Assembly (NCBI GenBank): GCA_019925105.1
Contig: JAHGAU010000001.1
Span: 2,852,001-2,916,000, forward strand
DNA: 64,000 nt
Direction: 5' to 3'
DNA from: Niebla homalea
Taxonomy: Eukaryota; Ascomycota; Lecanoromycetes; Lecanorales; Ramalinaceae
This document shows, in pieces, positions 11,266 to 22,671 of this stretch. The notes under the pieces were generated by a model. It saw only the letters and a list, made by a program, of their open reading frames with translations, made no database searches and had not been told where the DNA came from. Each line of letters starts with the position of its first letter. The first letter of the stretch is position 1. A program made the position numbers and the translations under genes.

Positions 11266-13422
11266 ATGGCTTCAGTTTCATCCTTGGATAAGGATATGAG
11301 GAATATCAGACTATCAAAGTATACACCACAAGCCGCGAATCAAGTCAGGTCGTGGATTGAAAACGTCTCGGGCGAACGTCTCAAATCTGGAGATCTATTA
11401 GAGGCGCTGAAGGATGGTACTACCCTCTGCAAGTACGCCTCTGTCATCCACATCGTTGTCCCATTTGGGTCTCACATAGATCACAGGTTAGTCAATATGG
11501 CATCTCCATCCGCGATCCGCTTCAAGGAGTCATCCATGCCCTTTGTACAGATGGAGAACATATCTCACTTCCTTCGAGCATGTCAGGCGCCTCCCTTGAA
11601 CCTTCAATCCCACGATGTATTCCAGACAGTCGATCTCTACGAGTCCAAAGACCCTGCTCAAGTCCTACAATGCATCTCGGCCTTCAGCAGGAGAGCCCAC
11701 GCAGTCCAGCCCAGCAAGTTCCCCACTTCCATAGGCAAAGAGAGCAAAGATGGGACGGTCAGCCCGCAAAAGACAGGTGGGTACGGCTCTGCTAGCCCGC
11801 AATACGCCAGCAGGTCACGAGGCACCAGTAATCTGAGCGAGTCAGCATCAACCACCTCAAGTCAGCCATCCCAAACAACAAATGGCCGCATAAGCCCAAC
11901 CAAAGCCTTCTCACCTCATGCGCCCTCTGGTGGAGCTTTCAAAAATCACACTGGAGAGACGAGTAGCTGGAGCAAAAAGGGCGACGAAGGTGCGACCACA
12001 CCGGCATGGAACATACATCAGTACGGCTACATGGGTGGTGCTAGTCAAGGAAACCAGGGTATCATGTTTGGTGGACGAAGACAAATCACCACGCCAGCAC
12101 CTAAAGTACCCAGCCTAGCCGAGAAGGAAAGGATCAGACGAGAAAAGGAAGCAGAAGCGGAAAGAATGCGGATCCAAATCGAAGAAGCCGAAGAAGAACA
12201 TAGGAAGAAAAGGGCAGCCGAAGAGGAGCGAGCGCGTATAGAAGAGGAGCAGAGATGGGAGGAAGAGGCCAGGCGACTACGTGAGCAAGAGAAGCGACGC
12301 ATTGAGGAAGAGAAGAGCAAGTGGCAGGCGGAAGAGAGAAGATGGAAGGAAGAAGAGGATCAGCGCCTTCGCGAGGAACAGGAAGCTGAAGCCAGCTTCG
12401 AAAACGAGAGAAAACAAAGACAGGCGACAAGCCGCAAGACGAGCGAGGCCCGACCAGCACTGACTGGTCAATACCTCAGTCAGTATCAAGCGGAGCAAAA
12501 ACAACCGCCAAGCAATCAAGACAACGAGCGGAGCCGGATCCAGGAATTGGAAAGGCAACTAGAGGAAGCCAAAGCACGTGAAGCACAGTACGAATTGGAG
12601 CGTCAAGAGCGTCAACGAAGCCCTGCACGCACTCTTCCCACAGAACCGAGGAATAAGTCGCGAAGTAAGAGTCGCAACCGATCGGTTCAGACTCCCATGA
12701 CAGCTGTACAGACCGAGGATGAAACCTCGCAGGAAGAGGAACGCTCACTACTTCACAAAGCATGGACTTCGAATAACAGCCAGCCCCAGTCATCTAAGGA
12801 ACTGCCACCTCGCCAACCACCTCGGCCATTGCCCACACCTCAGACGTCAACGAAGCCCCATCTTCCATCGTCCTCAAAGCCCCAAGCTCTCAACAATAAC
12901 GACTTTTCTGATGTTCGCCCTCCACAGCCCCCGCGCCCACAAGAACCGGAAGAAAGCCCATCGCCGTCACCACCATCCTTCCCTGCTCGCCCCCTCCCCA
13001 ACCCTGCAGCATATACCACGCCGACCCCCTCCTCTCCCACTCGCAAATCGCCTTTCGCCCGCCCCTCCCCTTCCCCCTCAACATCGACCACCTCCCCACC
13101 CGCGCAACCGCCTCGCACTAATCCCTCCTCATCGTCCACTCCCCTCCGCAAACCCCCCTTCGCCAATCCATCCTCCCTCTTATCTCGAGAGATGGAGCTC
13201 GATCGTCAGCGCCAACAGGAGTGGGAGGAATCTCAAAAGGCAACCAAAGACGCCGCTGCGCGAGGAGTCGGTCAGGGCGATGAGCTGAAGGAAGGGCAGG
13301 GGGCGTGGGATGTGCACCAATATGGATACCTCGGCGGCGACAGTCAGAATAGGGGCGCGACGGGAGTGGGATTTGGGATGGCTAGGAGGCAGCTTGTTGG
13401 GCCGAGGGAGAGGCCCAAGTAG
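11266..13422 (+). CDS. Calponin-homology (transgelin-like) protein with coiled coil and two calponin-type repeats
   Basis: ATG at 11266; a 54-nt intron (11433-11486, GTACGC...ATCACAG) is a multiple of three and is easily read through, but splicing restores the CH-domain motif TLCKLVNMASP. The product is 700 residues. A single CH domain spans roughly residues 15-125 (VRSWIENVSGERLKSGDLLE, PFVQMENISHFLRAC, VFQTVDLYE), as in yeast Scp1 and transgelin. Unlike those ~200-residue proteins it is greatly extended: a calponin-family repeat (HQYGYMGGASQGNQGIMFGG) near residue 250, an R/E-rich coiled coil of about 150 residues, a proline-rich SH3-ligand-like region, and a second calponin repeat (HQYGYLGGDSQNRG) at the C-terminus. 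Binding and bundling of F-actin is expected from the family. The extension suggests scaffold functions, an inference. Confidence 0.88.
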   Translation: MASVSSLDKDMRNIRLSKYTPQAANQVRSWIENVSGERLKSGDLLEALKDGTTLCKYASVIHIVVPFGSHIDHRLVNMASPSAIRFKESSMPFVQMENISHFLRACQAPPLNLQSHDVFQTVDLYESKDPAQVLQCISAFSRRAHAVQPSKFPTSIGKESKDGTVSPQKTGGYGSASPQYASRSRGTSNLSESASTTSSQPSQTTNGRISPTKAFSPHAPSGGAFKNHTGETSSWSKKGDEGATTPAWNIHQYGYMGGASQGNQGIMFGGRRQITTPAPKVPSLAEKERIRREKEAEAERMRIQIEEAEEEHRKKRAAEEERARIEEEQRWEEEARRLREQEKRRIEEEKSKWQAEERRWKEEEDQRLREEQEAEASFENERKQRQATSRKTSEARPALTGQYLSQYQAEQKQPPSNQDNERSRIQELERQLEEAKAREAQYELERQERQRSPARTLPTEPRNKSRSKSRNRSVQTPMTAVQTEDETSQEEERSLLHKAWTSNNSQPQSSKELPPRQPPRPLPTPQTSTKPHLPSSSKPQALNNNDFSDVRPPQPPRPQEPEESPSPSPPSFPARPLPNPAAYTTPTPSSPTRKSPFARPSPSPSTSTTSPPAQPPRTNPSSSSTPLRKPPFANPSSLLSREMELDRQRQQEWEESQKATKDAAARGVGQGDELKEGQGAWDVHQYGYLGGDSQNRGATGVGFGMARRQLVGPRERPK

Positions 13423-13840
13423 AGGGTGTCGGGCAATTGAGAGTTGAGTGGCTGGGCTTGCAATGGAGTGAGATGAAACCAGTGTGGAGAGACTGATGAA
13501 GTGAATTTTTGCTTGGTTTTGATTATTGATTTGGGCGGTTTGTTCCAGTGTCGCGGTTTTGTTAGAGCCTTCCACGATGACCACGCCAGCCAAAGTACAA
13601 GTACAAGTACAAGCCCGTTCCAGGTGCCGGTAATGGCTTTTGTAGCCATTCTTCTTGAACCCTTGAGCCACCTGACAAATCGCTAGCAGGCTTGTGCCTT
13701 CTGCCGCTTTTCTCCCCCCCCTCTCGTTTTCCCACCTGCAACCATTGCGTTCATCTCCCCCCTCGCATGCACAAGCCATCTACCAAGCCCAGATCACATG
13801 CACTTCCCTGCCACCTCCCCATCACTCGAATCACTTGCCC
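13423..13840. terminator. Convergent 3' flank between CH gene and U1-C gene
   Basis: A 418-bp gap between two stop codons facing each other; both transcripts must end here. Contains a (GTACAA)n-like repeat near 13597-13613. No gene seen. Confidence 0.45.
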
Positions 13841-14712
13841 TCAATACCCCCCCCCGCCCACCTGCCCCGGCGGCGGCCCCCCTCCGAACCCCGCTCCAGG
13901 CGGCGGACTCATCCCCTGCCCCGGCCCTCCGCCAAACCCCCCCGGTCCCCCAGGCGGCATAAACGGCATCCCCCCGACGGGACTCCCCTGCGGCCCCGGA
14001 AACGGCGGCATCGGTCCCCCCGGCCTGAACCCTCCCCCCGGTGGCGGTGGCCCCCCTCCACCAAACGGTGGCAGCGGCACTGGCATCCCATTGGGCCCTC
14101 CTGCTCCTCCTCCTGCCGGTGGGAACGGCGGCATCATCCCGTTCGGTGGTGGTGGTGGACCGCCGCCGCCGCCACTGGGGAAGGGGGACATGTTGTGGGG
14201 CGGTGGACCGCTGGGGCCGGGGAATGGTGGCATGTGCTGGTTGTTACCCGGCCCACCGCCCATGGCGAATGGTGGTAGTGGGGGTGGGTGGCCGCCGGGG
14301 CCGGGGCCGGGAAACCCGCCTGGGGGTGGTCCGCCGGGGAATGGTGGGGGAATACCACCACCGCCGCCGCCGCCGCCTGCAGAGGGAGGGAAGGAGGAGG
14401 GACCGGGGGTGGGCCGCCGAGCATGGGGTTCGCGGACTGTTGGCCCTCGGCGGCGTAGGAGGAGGTGATGGAGTCGATTACGGATTGTGCTTTTTCGTGG
14501 CCGATTTCTGTTGGGGGCAAGCGGGATTAGTAAAGGTGGGGGGAGAGACTGGGGGAGCGGGCTTGGTGGTGGATTAAGAGAGAGAGAGAAGGGGGTTCGG
14601 AGCAACTCACGTTGGTAGTAGTCCAGCACGTTGCGCTCGTGGTTGCGACCGCTGTTGTGGGCTTTGCGGACGGACATGGAGTCGTGGGTGAGGTAGACAT
14701 CGCAGTAGTCAC
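13841..14712 (-). CDS. U1 snRNP C protein (U1-C/Yhc1), first exon not found and one frame break
   Basis: Supported parts: an exon 14712-14611 encoding (C)[20 protein letters not shown] and [13 protein letters not shown], which is the U1-C C2H2 zinc finger, and an exon from 14507 starting [12 protein letters not shown]. They join across a 103-nt intron (GTGAGT...CAACAG) in phase. U1-C contacts the 5' splice site in U1 snRNP. The tail is almost pure Gly/Pro/Met, as in the family, but it lies in a different frame from NPMLGGPPP: a shift is needed near 14360-14410, within C/G-rich triplet repeats. Neither a 24-nt GTCC...CTGCAG intron nor a longer GTATTC...CCAG option is satisfying. The initiating exon with the first zinc cysteine should lie in 14713-14910; MPK-like starts exist there but none splices cleanly. 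Confidence 0.75.
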
Positions 14713-16169
14713 CTGTGAGTGAGAATGCACTGGTTAGGACGTGGGAAGGGTGACTTTATCTTGAGGCATGGTTCGCTTTTTGTCTGGTGGAGGGAGGGTT
14801 CGCAGGGGATTGCCTACAGAAGAGTTTGAGATGGTCAGCTAAGATTCTGGGAAAGATGTGAGCTGGAGATTGACTTATATTTTGGCATCGTGAGAACGAT
14901 AGGCTACTCGGCCTGAAGCTGCGAATGTGAGTGCCGATGCGACTGAAATTCGAGGAATCGTGAAGATTGAGAGATATTGCCAAGAGTGATGAGTCAGCTG
15001 TGCTGATATATGCCCTCATAACAAGTATTCTCCGAGATGCATCGGCGAACTTTCAGTCCTGATGAAAGTGATTGCGTCTCAGGGATGGCAGATTGAAAGA
15101 TGCAGGCTTATGAATCAATAGCCTTCCTTCTGCTCGCCTCTCCTTTATTGAAATAAGACACACCTGGCTGTCTCGTATGAAGTGCATGGCTCATAATAGC
15201 CGGAAGATAACTGCTGATGCTCATTGGGAAAGACTATCAATAGAGAGAGAAAGTTTGACATACATGAACTATATACAGAACCTCCCCACGGTACTTCAGG
15301 ATATATTTGCTTCTGCTGGAGGTTGGTGGTCTTCAAGGTTTGACTTGGACAACTTGAAGTCAAATGATCAATTGACATTTTGATCCAGACGGTGATGGTC
15401 CAAGATGCTGTATTGCCTTATGTTCGCCTCCATGTCGATTTTTCTCCTATGATAAAGCGTGTGGACTACTAAAGCTTGGGTTGAGTAGGAGCCATGGGAC
15501 TGTTGCAGCATTCACTATTCCAGCTGCTTCACTATCGCAAACTGACCGAATGTAGCTTCGAGTTTCTACTTCTGAGGCTACTGATCATGCTAGACATTTC
15601 ACTATTGACATTAACCCTATCTAGAAGAGATCAACCTAGGACAGAGAGATCGTTTGACTGACTAGCAAGATGATTGTCAGATCGCTGGACAATTGAAGGT
15701 CACGCGATGCAACAGAGCAACAAGGACAAGTGCTGTCATTCTTTCCCTGCATATATAAACTTTACGCGCTTCAAATTCCTTGACCTAGATATAATCCACC
15801 CAGAGATTTTCGCAAAGGGCTGTACCAAGGTCTGACTTACCAGGTAGATCGAACACAACTTTGCCCATACCAATCGCACTCGTCACGCCCATCCCCAGTC
15901 CCTTCTCAAGACCCATCAAGCACTTTCTACCAAGCGTCAAGTCCACACTAGCGCGATATCAGATTCCCATATTACCCACCGCCCAAACAGGAAGTCGTCA
16001 CACCACGACACGGTGACACTTTACTTTCTTAGCTATGAGGTCTCGTATTTCCTCTTCGGTTATGAGGCTACAAGCGACCGAGAAAAGGCCGCGGTATTGC
16101 CCAGATCGGTGCTGTTCTATCACGGGCCCCGGCATCAAGGACGTCCTCCTTGTGGGCACGGTCTCTTTG
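14713..16169. other. Upstream region of U1-C and 3' flank of membrane-protein gene
   Basis: The unplaced first exon of U1-C is expected in the first 200 bases, where a CTAACC branch site and CTCACTCACAG acceptor precede 14712 and a second CTGACC...TGTAG acceptor lies at 14814-14840. The rest, to 16169, shows no supported gene. Confidence 0.4.
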
Positions 16170-18041
16170 TCAACGATGGTATCTCTCTTGACCACTTTCC
16201 GAATGCTGAATAATGTCGACGTGCCGGGCATTCGGCTTGGCGGCATATTGCAATCCTGTTTCCAGAACACCGCCAACGTTACCGGCCTCCCGTCCCTCAA
16301 GTACTTGCGCCTCCATTCTCGTCCTTTTCCTGCTAATGAATGGTCTCTTGCTTTTCAAGAACATCTTCACCCGTGGCACCACGAACCTGAGTTTCCGGAT
16401 ATTGCCAAATGCTCTCCAAGCCCATGCGGGAAGGTTTGATCCCCCATCATCCTTCTGCACAAACACACTGACCCCATCCCAGTATTGCCATAGAACATAC
16501 CCCGGCACCACCAGCAGCTGCAACCCGATGCCTACGACTGTGATGCCCAAGTACCAGGTATGTATTCTCTCACGTAGCACTGCGTCGATGTCGGGACGCT
16601 GCGGCAAGGCAAGACCGGTGCGGCCCCATTGGGTGTAGCACGCGCACCGGTTGAAGAGACCGATTTGGGTTGAGATGATGTCGGCGATGCAGCTCAGGGT
16701 GGCGACGATGTCTTTGAGGAGGGTGATGGAGAAGAGGAGTCCGTTGTTGCTGTCCACGGGGAGCAGACGATTGAGCCGTGAGTTAAGGAAGAATGATAGC
16801 AACCAACAAGCAAGCACAGCGAGCTGGCCGATGTGTCGGCAGGAGATGCCATCGGGAGGGACGAGGGCGGAGATCGCTATGCCGGTGATGGTGGCGGAAA
16901 TTACCATTGTGGTTGCGAGGACGGTGTGGTGGTGGAAGCGGGAATTGGAGGGTACAGAGGGGAGAGGGACATTTTGGCCAACGTGCTTGTTGAGTTGGTA
17001 CTTTGCAGGCCGCCATGTGTAGATTCCACCGTGGAATTGCCGCGTCTTGAGCTCGTCTAGACATTTCAGCGGGAGCTGGACGTGGTCACCAAGGTCCTTT
17101 TGAAAGCGTCGTAGATTGCAGGGGATTGCTGCAGCGGTTTGAGAAACGCCAATGACGGAGCCAAAGATGACCGCCGGGATGAGCCAGAAGTACAAAGCGG
17201 AAAATGCGATGCTGTGGGCTTCGACGTTGATAAAGATGGTGGTATTGAGGGCTGCCGTGTGCGCTGCCGATGCGGTTCGGAAGACGGCGATGCCGACGGA
17301 AGCGATGAAGAAGAGCTGAGCGAAGAAGACGGGTAGGGACTTAGTGGAGCGGTCTGCTGCGAGGAGTTGTCTTGTGTCGTGGATTGTGTTTTTGAGATCG
17401 TCAGAGTCTACCTCTGCACCCTGCCTGTAAACCTCAATTCAGCATGGGGAAGAGCGAGGCGATTCGTCTACCACTCACAAGGTACACTGCAAGATATGTC
17501 TGACTTGCTCATCACGCTCAAATTCGGAGAAGGCGGCAGTGATAAGAGTCAAGGACTTCCACTCATTCTTCCACTCTGCGCGCTCGTTCAGATGTCCTTG
17601 CCACAGCTCTGCAGACCTCTGGCAATCCGAGAGCGTCACCAGCAGATTTCTCAAGGTATCGATTGGGTCACCAAGTAAATGAAAGATGACCAGCGTCTCC
17701 GTCCAGAAACTCAGAGGTGGCCGTGGGAACAAGAATGCCAGTTGTAGTAGAGGAAACTTCCACGTCGTCATTCGCGTCCAGATGTCCTCACCGGGGTATA
17801 CGTTGTAGCCAGAGCCGACGATCCAAGAGCATGCTTTCTGTGTGAGTGATGGATTGTTGAGGTTCAAACGACCATCTTCAACCCCGAACAGGCGAGGATC
17901 TTTCGGACAGGAGCGCGCCATCTTCTCCGTGTAATTCCACAGGCTCACAAAGTCGAAGGCTTTGTCGTGGGCGGTGCAGTCATAACCCCAGGGATGGGTA
18001 CAATCGTAGGACACATTTGAGGGGACATTATCGCAGAGCAT
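16170..18041 (-). CDS. Fungal multipass membrane protein of unknown function
   Basis: Two exons, 18041-17479 and 17424-16170, joined by a 54-nt intron (GTGAGT...TTTACAG) in phase 2, give 605 residues from an ATG at 18041. The N-terminal ~100 residues are Cys/Trp-rich and look extracellular or lumenal (CDNVPSNVSYDCTHPWGYDC). Hydrophobic helices follow: near FPLLQLAFLFPRPP, LPVFFAQLFFIASVGIAVF, ALYFWLIPAVIFGSVIG, VLATTMVISATITGIAI, IGQLAVLACWLLSFF, LFSITLLKDIVATLSCI and YLGITVVGIGLQLLVVPG, so about seven. A helix-proximal loop carries a WRPAKYQ motif. The tail is basic. I recognise it as one of the large lineage-specific uncharacterised membrane families of Pezizomycotina but cannot name a function. 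Confidence 0.75.
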
Positions 18042-19164
18042 TGGCAAGTCAGGGGGGAAATTGTGGCGAATTGGATTCAATCGAGTACGGAATTTTTGTG
18101 AATAATATGATTTTAGGGATTTTGGAGTCTCACGTTGTAATTATACCAATTCTGCACTTAGACATCTATGCCTTCCAAGCAACTCACCGAGCTACCCAGC
18201 TCGTCTATTGGCCAAGCAAAAGGCACTAACTACTCAGCCTGGCCGTCAGAGCACCATCATTAGCGACTCGACGAGTGAGTCACCAATAGACGAGCTCGCC
18301 AAATGGGGCCAGTGTGTACAGAATATCCTCACATAGAAGGGGCGATTTCATCACTCAATTATGCGATCACAATTGCCTGATAAGGATCGTGAGGCTAACA
18401 TGGTGTGGCATGTGCTCAGCCTCGTTTGGTGAATCTGGGCTCTCAGACTACGCATTGAGGACCTCTCATTCATCGCGTAACGAGATGACGAATCAGTATC
18501 TGGTGCGCCTCATTAATTTGCCAGGCTGTCAGGGGTGGTCAGAGTGCCAAAGTAGCAGCTGTTCTTTTGCACATTCGCAAGAATGGCCAGCCAGCATTGC
18601 GAAGTCATCTGAGATTTCCCTACTATGCATTTCTACGAGAGCACAAAGAGCTTTCACAGCAGCGAAGGCCTCTAGTGCAGATGGTCAAACTCTTCATGGA
18701 ATGGGAAGATTTGACTGGCGACTGATAGTCTTTCGCAACATTCTTTGGCATGCCCTCAAAGCCCTCGGCAGCTAGCAACGCAGAATTTTTAGCTCAGAGC
18801 TAATCTAATCAGGAATTAGTGTCCACTGAGATGACTAACTATTTAAGGCTGACGAGGGTGACATACATCAAATTTCAGCCTGATAGCTGATCGACCCTTG
18901 TCACATCAAGGCCAGGGTATTTGGGATTCCTGGTAGTCATCTATTGTCATTATCGTGTTCGCTTGTCTTGTGTACAACCGAAGGTTCCAAAGCCTGCTTC
19001 TGAATCCCGTTCTAAGTCTTTCTCGCTGTTCCAAAGGTACATGAGCGGAGACAATAAGACTTAATGAACAATTGAAATCATATCTCAGCTACTCTACTTC
19101 CCCATACATCTGAGAGAATGACGTAGATGATCGTGGACTCGAGGGAACATCTATCGTCTTGAGT
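18042..19164. other. Intergenic with a short inverted repeat
   Basis: No gene supported. AGCTCGTCTATTGG at 18198-18211 is repeated inverted at 18283-18296, with GACTCGACGAGTGAGTC (itself partly palindromic) inside the loop near 18265-18281. It is between the divergent starts of the membrane-protein gene and the NACHT relic. Confidence 0.5.
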
Positions 19165-22100
19165 ATGGAGTATGTCGTTTCTCGTTCCCCCTCATGAACC
19201 GTGAAGCACATGGATCCTCCGGTTGGCTATAATGAATGCGCGCGATCGAAATGTCACATGAAAGTGTATTGCTGATTTTGGCATTATCCTCAGCCCTCTG
19301 AGCGTCACAGCGAGTGTGATCACTGTGATTCAGGCTACCTACGATGTCATTACAGTCTGTCGGAGCTACAATACAGCGCGGCAAAAGTCAAGCTGGGAAC
19401 TCCCACGTGTGGTCACCGAATTGAAAAATGTGCGAGATACTCTTGCCTCTTTGGAAACCTTGGCTGAAAAGGCTGAGAGCAGCGATCCGACTGCGGTCAA
19501 TCGCTTACCCTGATTGAAGAACCTTTGTCAACCTGACCATGGAGCTCTTCAGCTCTGCTTAACTGAGATACAAGCCTTGCGAGAGAAATTGGCCCCACCA
19601 GAATGGATTGGCAAGGACGGTTCAAAACGAGCGGACCTGTACCGAGCGATGGCATGGCCGTTACAGGAAGGTTCCACGAAAAAAGTTCTAGAAAGGCTTG
19701 AAAGGTACAGGGGTAGTATAAGTCTTGAATTGGATATAGACCTGGCTGAAGTCGCGCTTTCAACACATGACTCAACAAAAGCCATGCAACATGATCTACT
19801 CGGTGTAGACCACAAAGTTGAAAATCTCCAACGGTCACTGCAATCAATGGCAGTGGAAAGCCATGTCGACAAGGTCAACAAATGGCTGGTAGCGCCTGAT
19901 CCATGGACCAAGTATAAGGAGACGCTGAAACGCCGCCATCAGGGAACTGGTGTCTGGCTTGTAGAGGACAGCAAACGGTTCTTCGACTGGCGGAGTCAAT
20001 CAGGTTCGTTTCTCTGGCTTCACGGGATACCTGGATGTGGCAAAACGGTGCTGAGTTGTACGGTAATTGAGAGCATCCTTGACTATTGCAATCTCGCTCC
20101 GTTGCAAGGACTTGCATTCTATTTCTTTGACTTCAGAGAGGATGAAACGCAGGGTGTTGCGAACCTACTTGGGGCCTTGGTCAAACAATTCTCTCGCCAA
20201 TCGCCAATTGCCTCACGTGATTTACAGTTGCTTTACCAATCCACACAGGCAGGAGGGCGACAGCCTACCATTGATGAACTTCTCGAGACGTTGCGTGCAA
20301 TGCTTCAGCACTTCGACAACTCCTTCATCGTAATCCACGCTCTTGACGAATTTAGCAAACGTGAAGAGCGATACACAATATTCGACATTCTAGCGGCAAT
20401 TGAGGGTTGGGATCATATCAAACTTCATGTTTTAATGACCAGTCGGCCCGAAACCGATATCAAAAGCGCGATGGAAGACGGTAAAACGTCCAGACAGGCC
20501 ATTTCCATCGATAGTCAGCTCGTCCAGGACGATATAGGTTCTTATGTGCGTCATCGCCTTCAGCAAGATCCTGGATTGAAGAGGTGGAAAAAGAATGCAC
20601 AGGTGCAGGACGAGATTGAGACTGTGTTGGCAGAAAAGGCCCACGGAATGTATGGCCGACCCAAGAGCAGTTTAGCAAGTGTGCAGCTGACAGCCTAGGT
20701 TTCAATGGGTTTCCTGCCAGCTTGATTCTTTAGGTCAAATGCTTGAATCTACCAGCGCTCAGGAAGACGCTCGCAAAGTTACCCAAAACCCTAAACCAGA
20801 CCTATGAGCGAATCTTATGGAACATCGACGAGGAATACGCTGCTTACGCTAAGAGATTCTTGAAGTGGCTAGCGTACTCTGCTCGTCCGCTGCAGCTAAT
20901 AGAGCTGGCCGAAATTGTGACTGTTGAAATCGCAGAGGAGCCCAGATTTGATCCCCTGAGACGGCTCCCAGAGCCTGATGATGTATTGACAATTTGCTCA
21001 AGTCTTGTGACCGTGAAAAAGGAGAAAGAAGGCCCACACCAACTTGAAGTCATCTTAGCTCACTTCTCGGTCAAGGAGTACCTCCTTTCCACGGATATTC
21101 AGATCGGACCTGTGAAAGACTATGCAGTGACAGAAACGAACGCTTCGGCTTCAATTGCTGAGACGTGTCTGGCTTATCTACTTCAATTCAACCTAAGTAT
21201 CAAGCGCTATACCCAGTCTACAAGGAAGTTTGAGAGTATTCCTGAGTCTAGGAACTTTCCTCTTGCCATGTACGCCGCTGAATACTGGCCATCTCATTAC
21301 AAAGACGCCAAGGAAGAAGGCGGCTCACTCATGAGGTTGGCTTGTGAAATACTGTGTGCTGATGCCTTCTCTGACTGTGTCTTTCTCTTCCACCCCATGT
21401 TTGGATCCTCTCAATCCGATATTATGCCGGCACTTCCCGGAAAATTCCTACCTCTGCATTACACAAGCGCACACGGAATGACGGACTTGGTTAAATGTAT
21501 ACTCCAAGAGAAGGCGAGCGTGGCTGATATCGACGGGGTAGGCGATATCAGCGCCATGAGCACTTTTGGTACTGCATTAGCCATTGCTTCATCTCGGGGC
21601 CATGTGGATACGCTTAAAGTGCTGCTCGACGAGGACGTGAATGTTGATCTAAGCTGGGGTGGCGCGGGCTTTGCAGTCAGGGATGTTGACACGCCGCATG
21701 GGGCTCCAGGTGATTACTCAGACATGTTCAACGACTCAGACCGAGTTTAGGAAGTTTTTAGTGCCTTGTACTCTGCATCTATAGAAGGACACGAGACGAT
21801 CGTGCAATTACTCCTCGGCAGAAAAGCCGATGCTAACCTGATAAGCTTTTACGGCACTGCACTCCATGGCGCGATCATGGGCAAGCATGAAGGGATAGTG
21901 CGAGTGTTGCTTGAAAATGGTGCCGATGTGAACATTTGCGGGGGCTGGTACGCGGACTGGCTTGATGCTGCACTTGACCCCTTTGGCCCAGGCGGTGCAC
22001 TTGGTTTGCCTCAAGATATCAGCTTCAATCTTGTTACAGAACTACTAGAGGCCGACATGGAAGTCAATCTCCACACGGACTCAGGTGGTAAAGCCTTGAT

Positions 22101-22614
22101 CTTCAAGCCACTTCTGCATAAAGCATTGCAACGGCCGCATATCGTGAGAATCCTGCTGGAAAACTTCGCTCATGTGACCGCTCGTGACGGCTGGGGTGGG
22201 ACGGCTCTGAGTACTGCAATTGACTGTATGTCTTCAGATGAGAGCTCCGAAATTGTTACAATGTTACTGGACGCCGGTGCGGAAGTCAATATCCCAAATC
22301 ATCCACTTCTGCACAAAGCTTGGCGACGGCCGGATATCGTGAGAATCCTGCTAGAAAAAGGCGCTCATGTGAATGCTTGTGACAACTTGGGTAGGACGGC
22401 TCTGTGTTTTGCACTACTATACGGAGGCTACGAGGAAACAATTGAGATTCTTTTGGAGTACCGTGCTTCACCCGTGGACAGTGATGAATTGGGGAATGCA
22501 ATAAAACTCGGCATGAACCCATGCGATATCGGCAGCAGTTACGCGACCATGTACGGGCCATACGTGCAAAGAGGAAAATGCGAAGTTTGGAATTTAGAAA
22601 ATCAAAAATCATAA
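19165..22614 (+). pseudogene. NACHT-ankyrin NLR-like protein, disrupted (two stops, one frameshift)
   Basis: Exon 1 is only ATGGA (19165-19169, donor GTATGT); a 124-nt intron (branch GCTGAT, acceptor CCTCAG) joins 19294 to give MDPLSVTASVITVIQATYDV, a typical N-terminal region of fungal STAND/NLR proteins. The NACHT core follows with Walker A GIPGCGKT (about 20029) and a Walker B-like IVIHALDE where His replaces the usual Asp. A 49-nt intron (20650-20698, GTATGG...CCTAG) restores HGMFQWVSCQLDSL. The C-terminus has ankyrin repeats (TALHGAIMGKHEGIVRVLLE, RTALCFALLYGGYEETIEIL). Lesions: in-frame TGA at 19511-19513, an extra base near 20739 (CAAATGC) and TAG at 21748-21750, all not explained by introns. 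NLR-like proteins act in non-self recognition and programmed cell death. An expressed truncated product is possible but unlikely. Confidence 0.8.
22555..22599 (+). repeat. Inverted arm A at 3' end of the NACHT-ankyrin relic
   Basis: These 45 bases, beginning GGGCCATACGTGCAAAGAGG and inside the last codons of the NACHT-ankyrin frame, recur inverted at 23495-23539 with 42 of 45 identical. The three differences all change the encoded residue (K/Q, E/G, V/I). Confidence 0.85.
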
Positions 22615-22671
22615 AAATGTAAGATATTAAAGCAGATACCCTATTAACATACAAGTCTTGCTACACTTCTT

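Noticed and set aside
18314..18775. 153-codon plus-strand frame
   Set aside because: Opening codon and composition are not convincing, there are no splice or domain signals, and no protein family resembles it.
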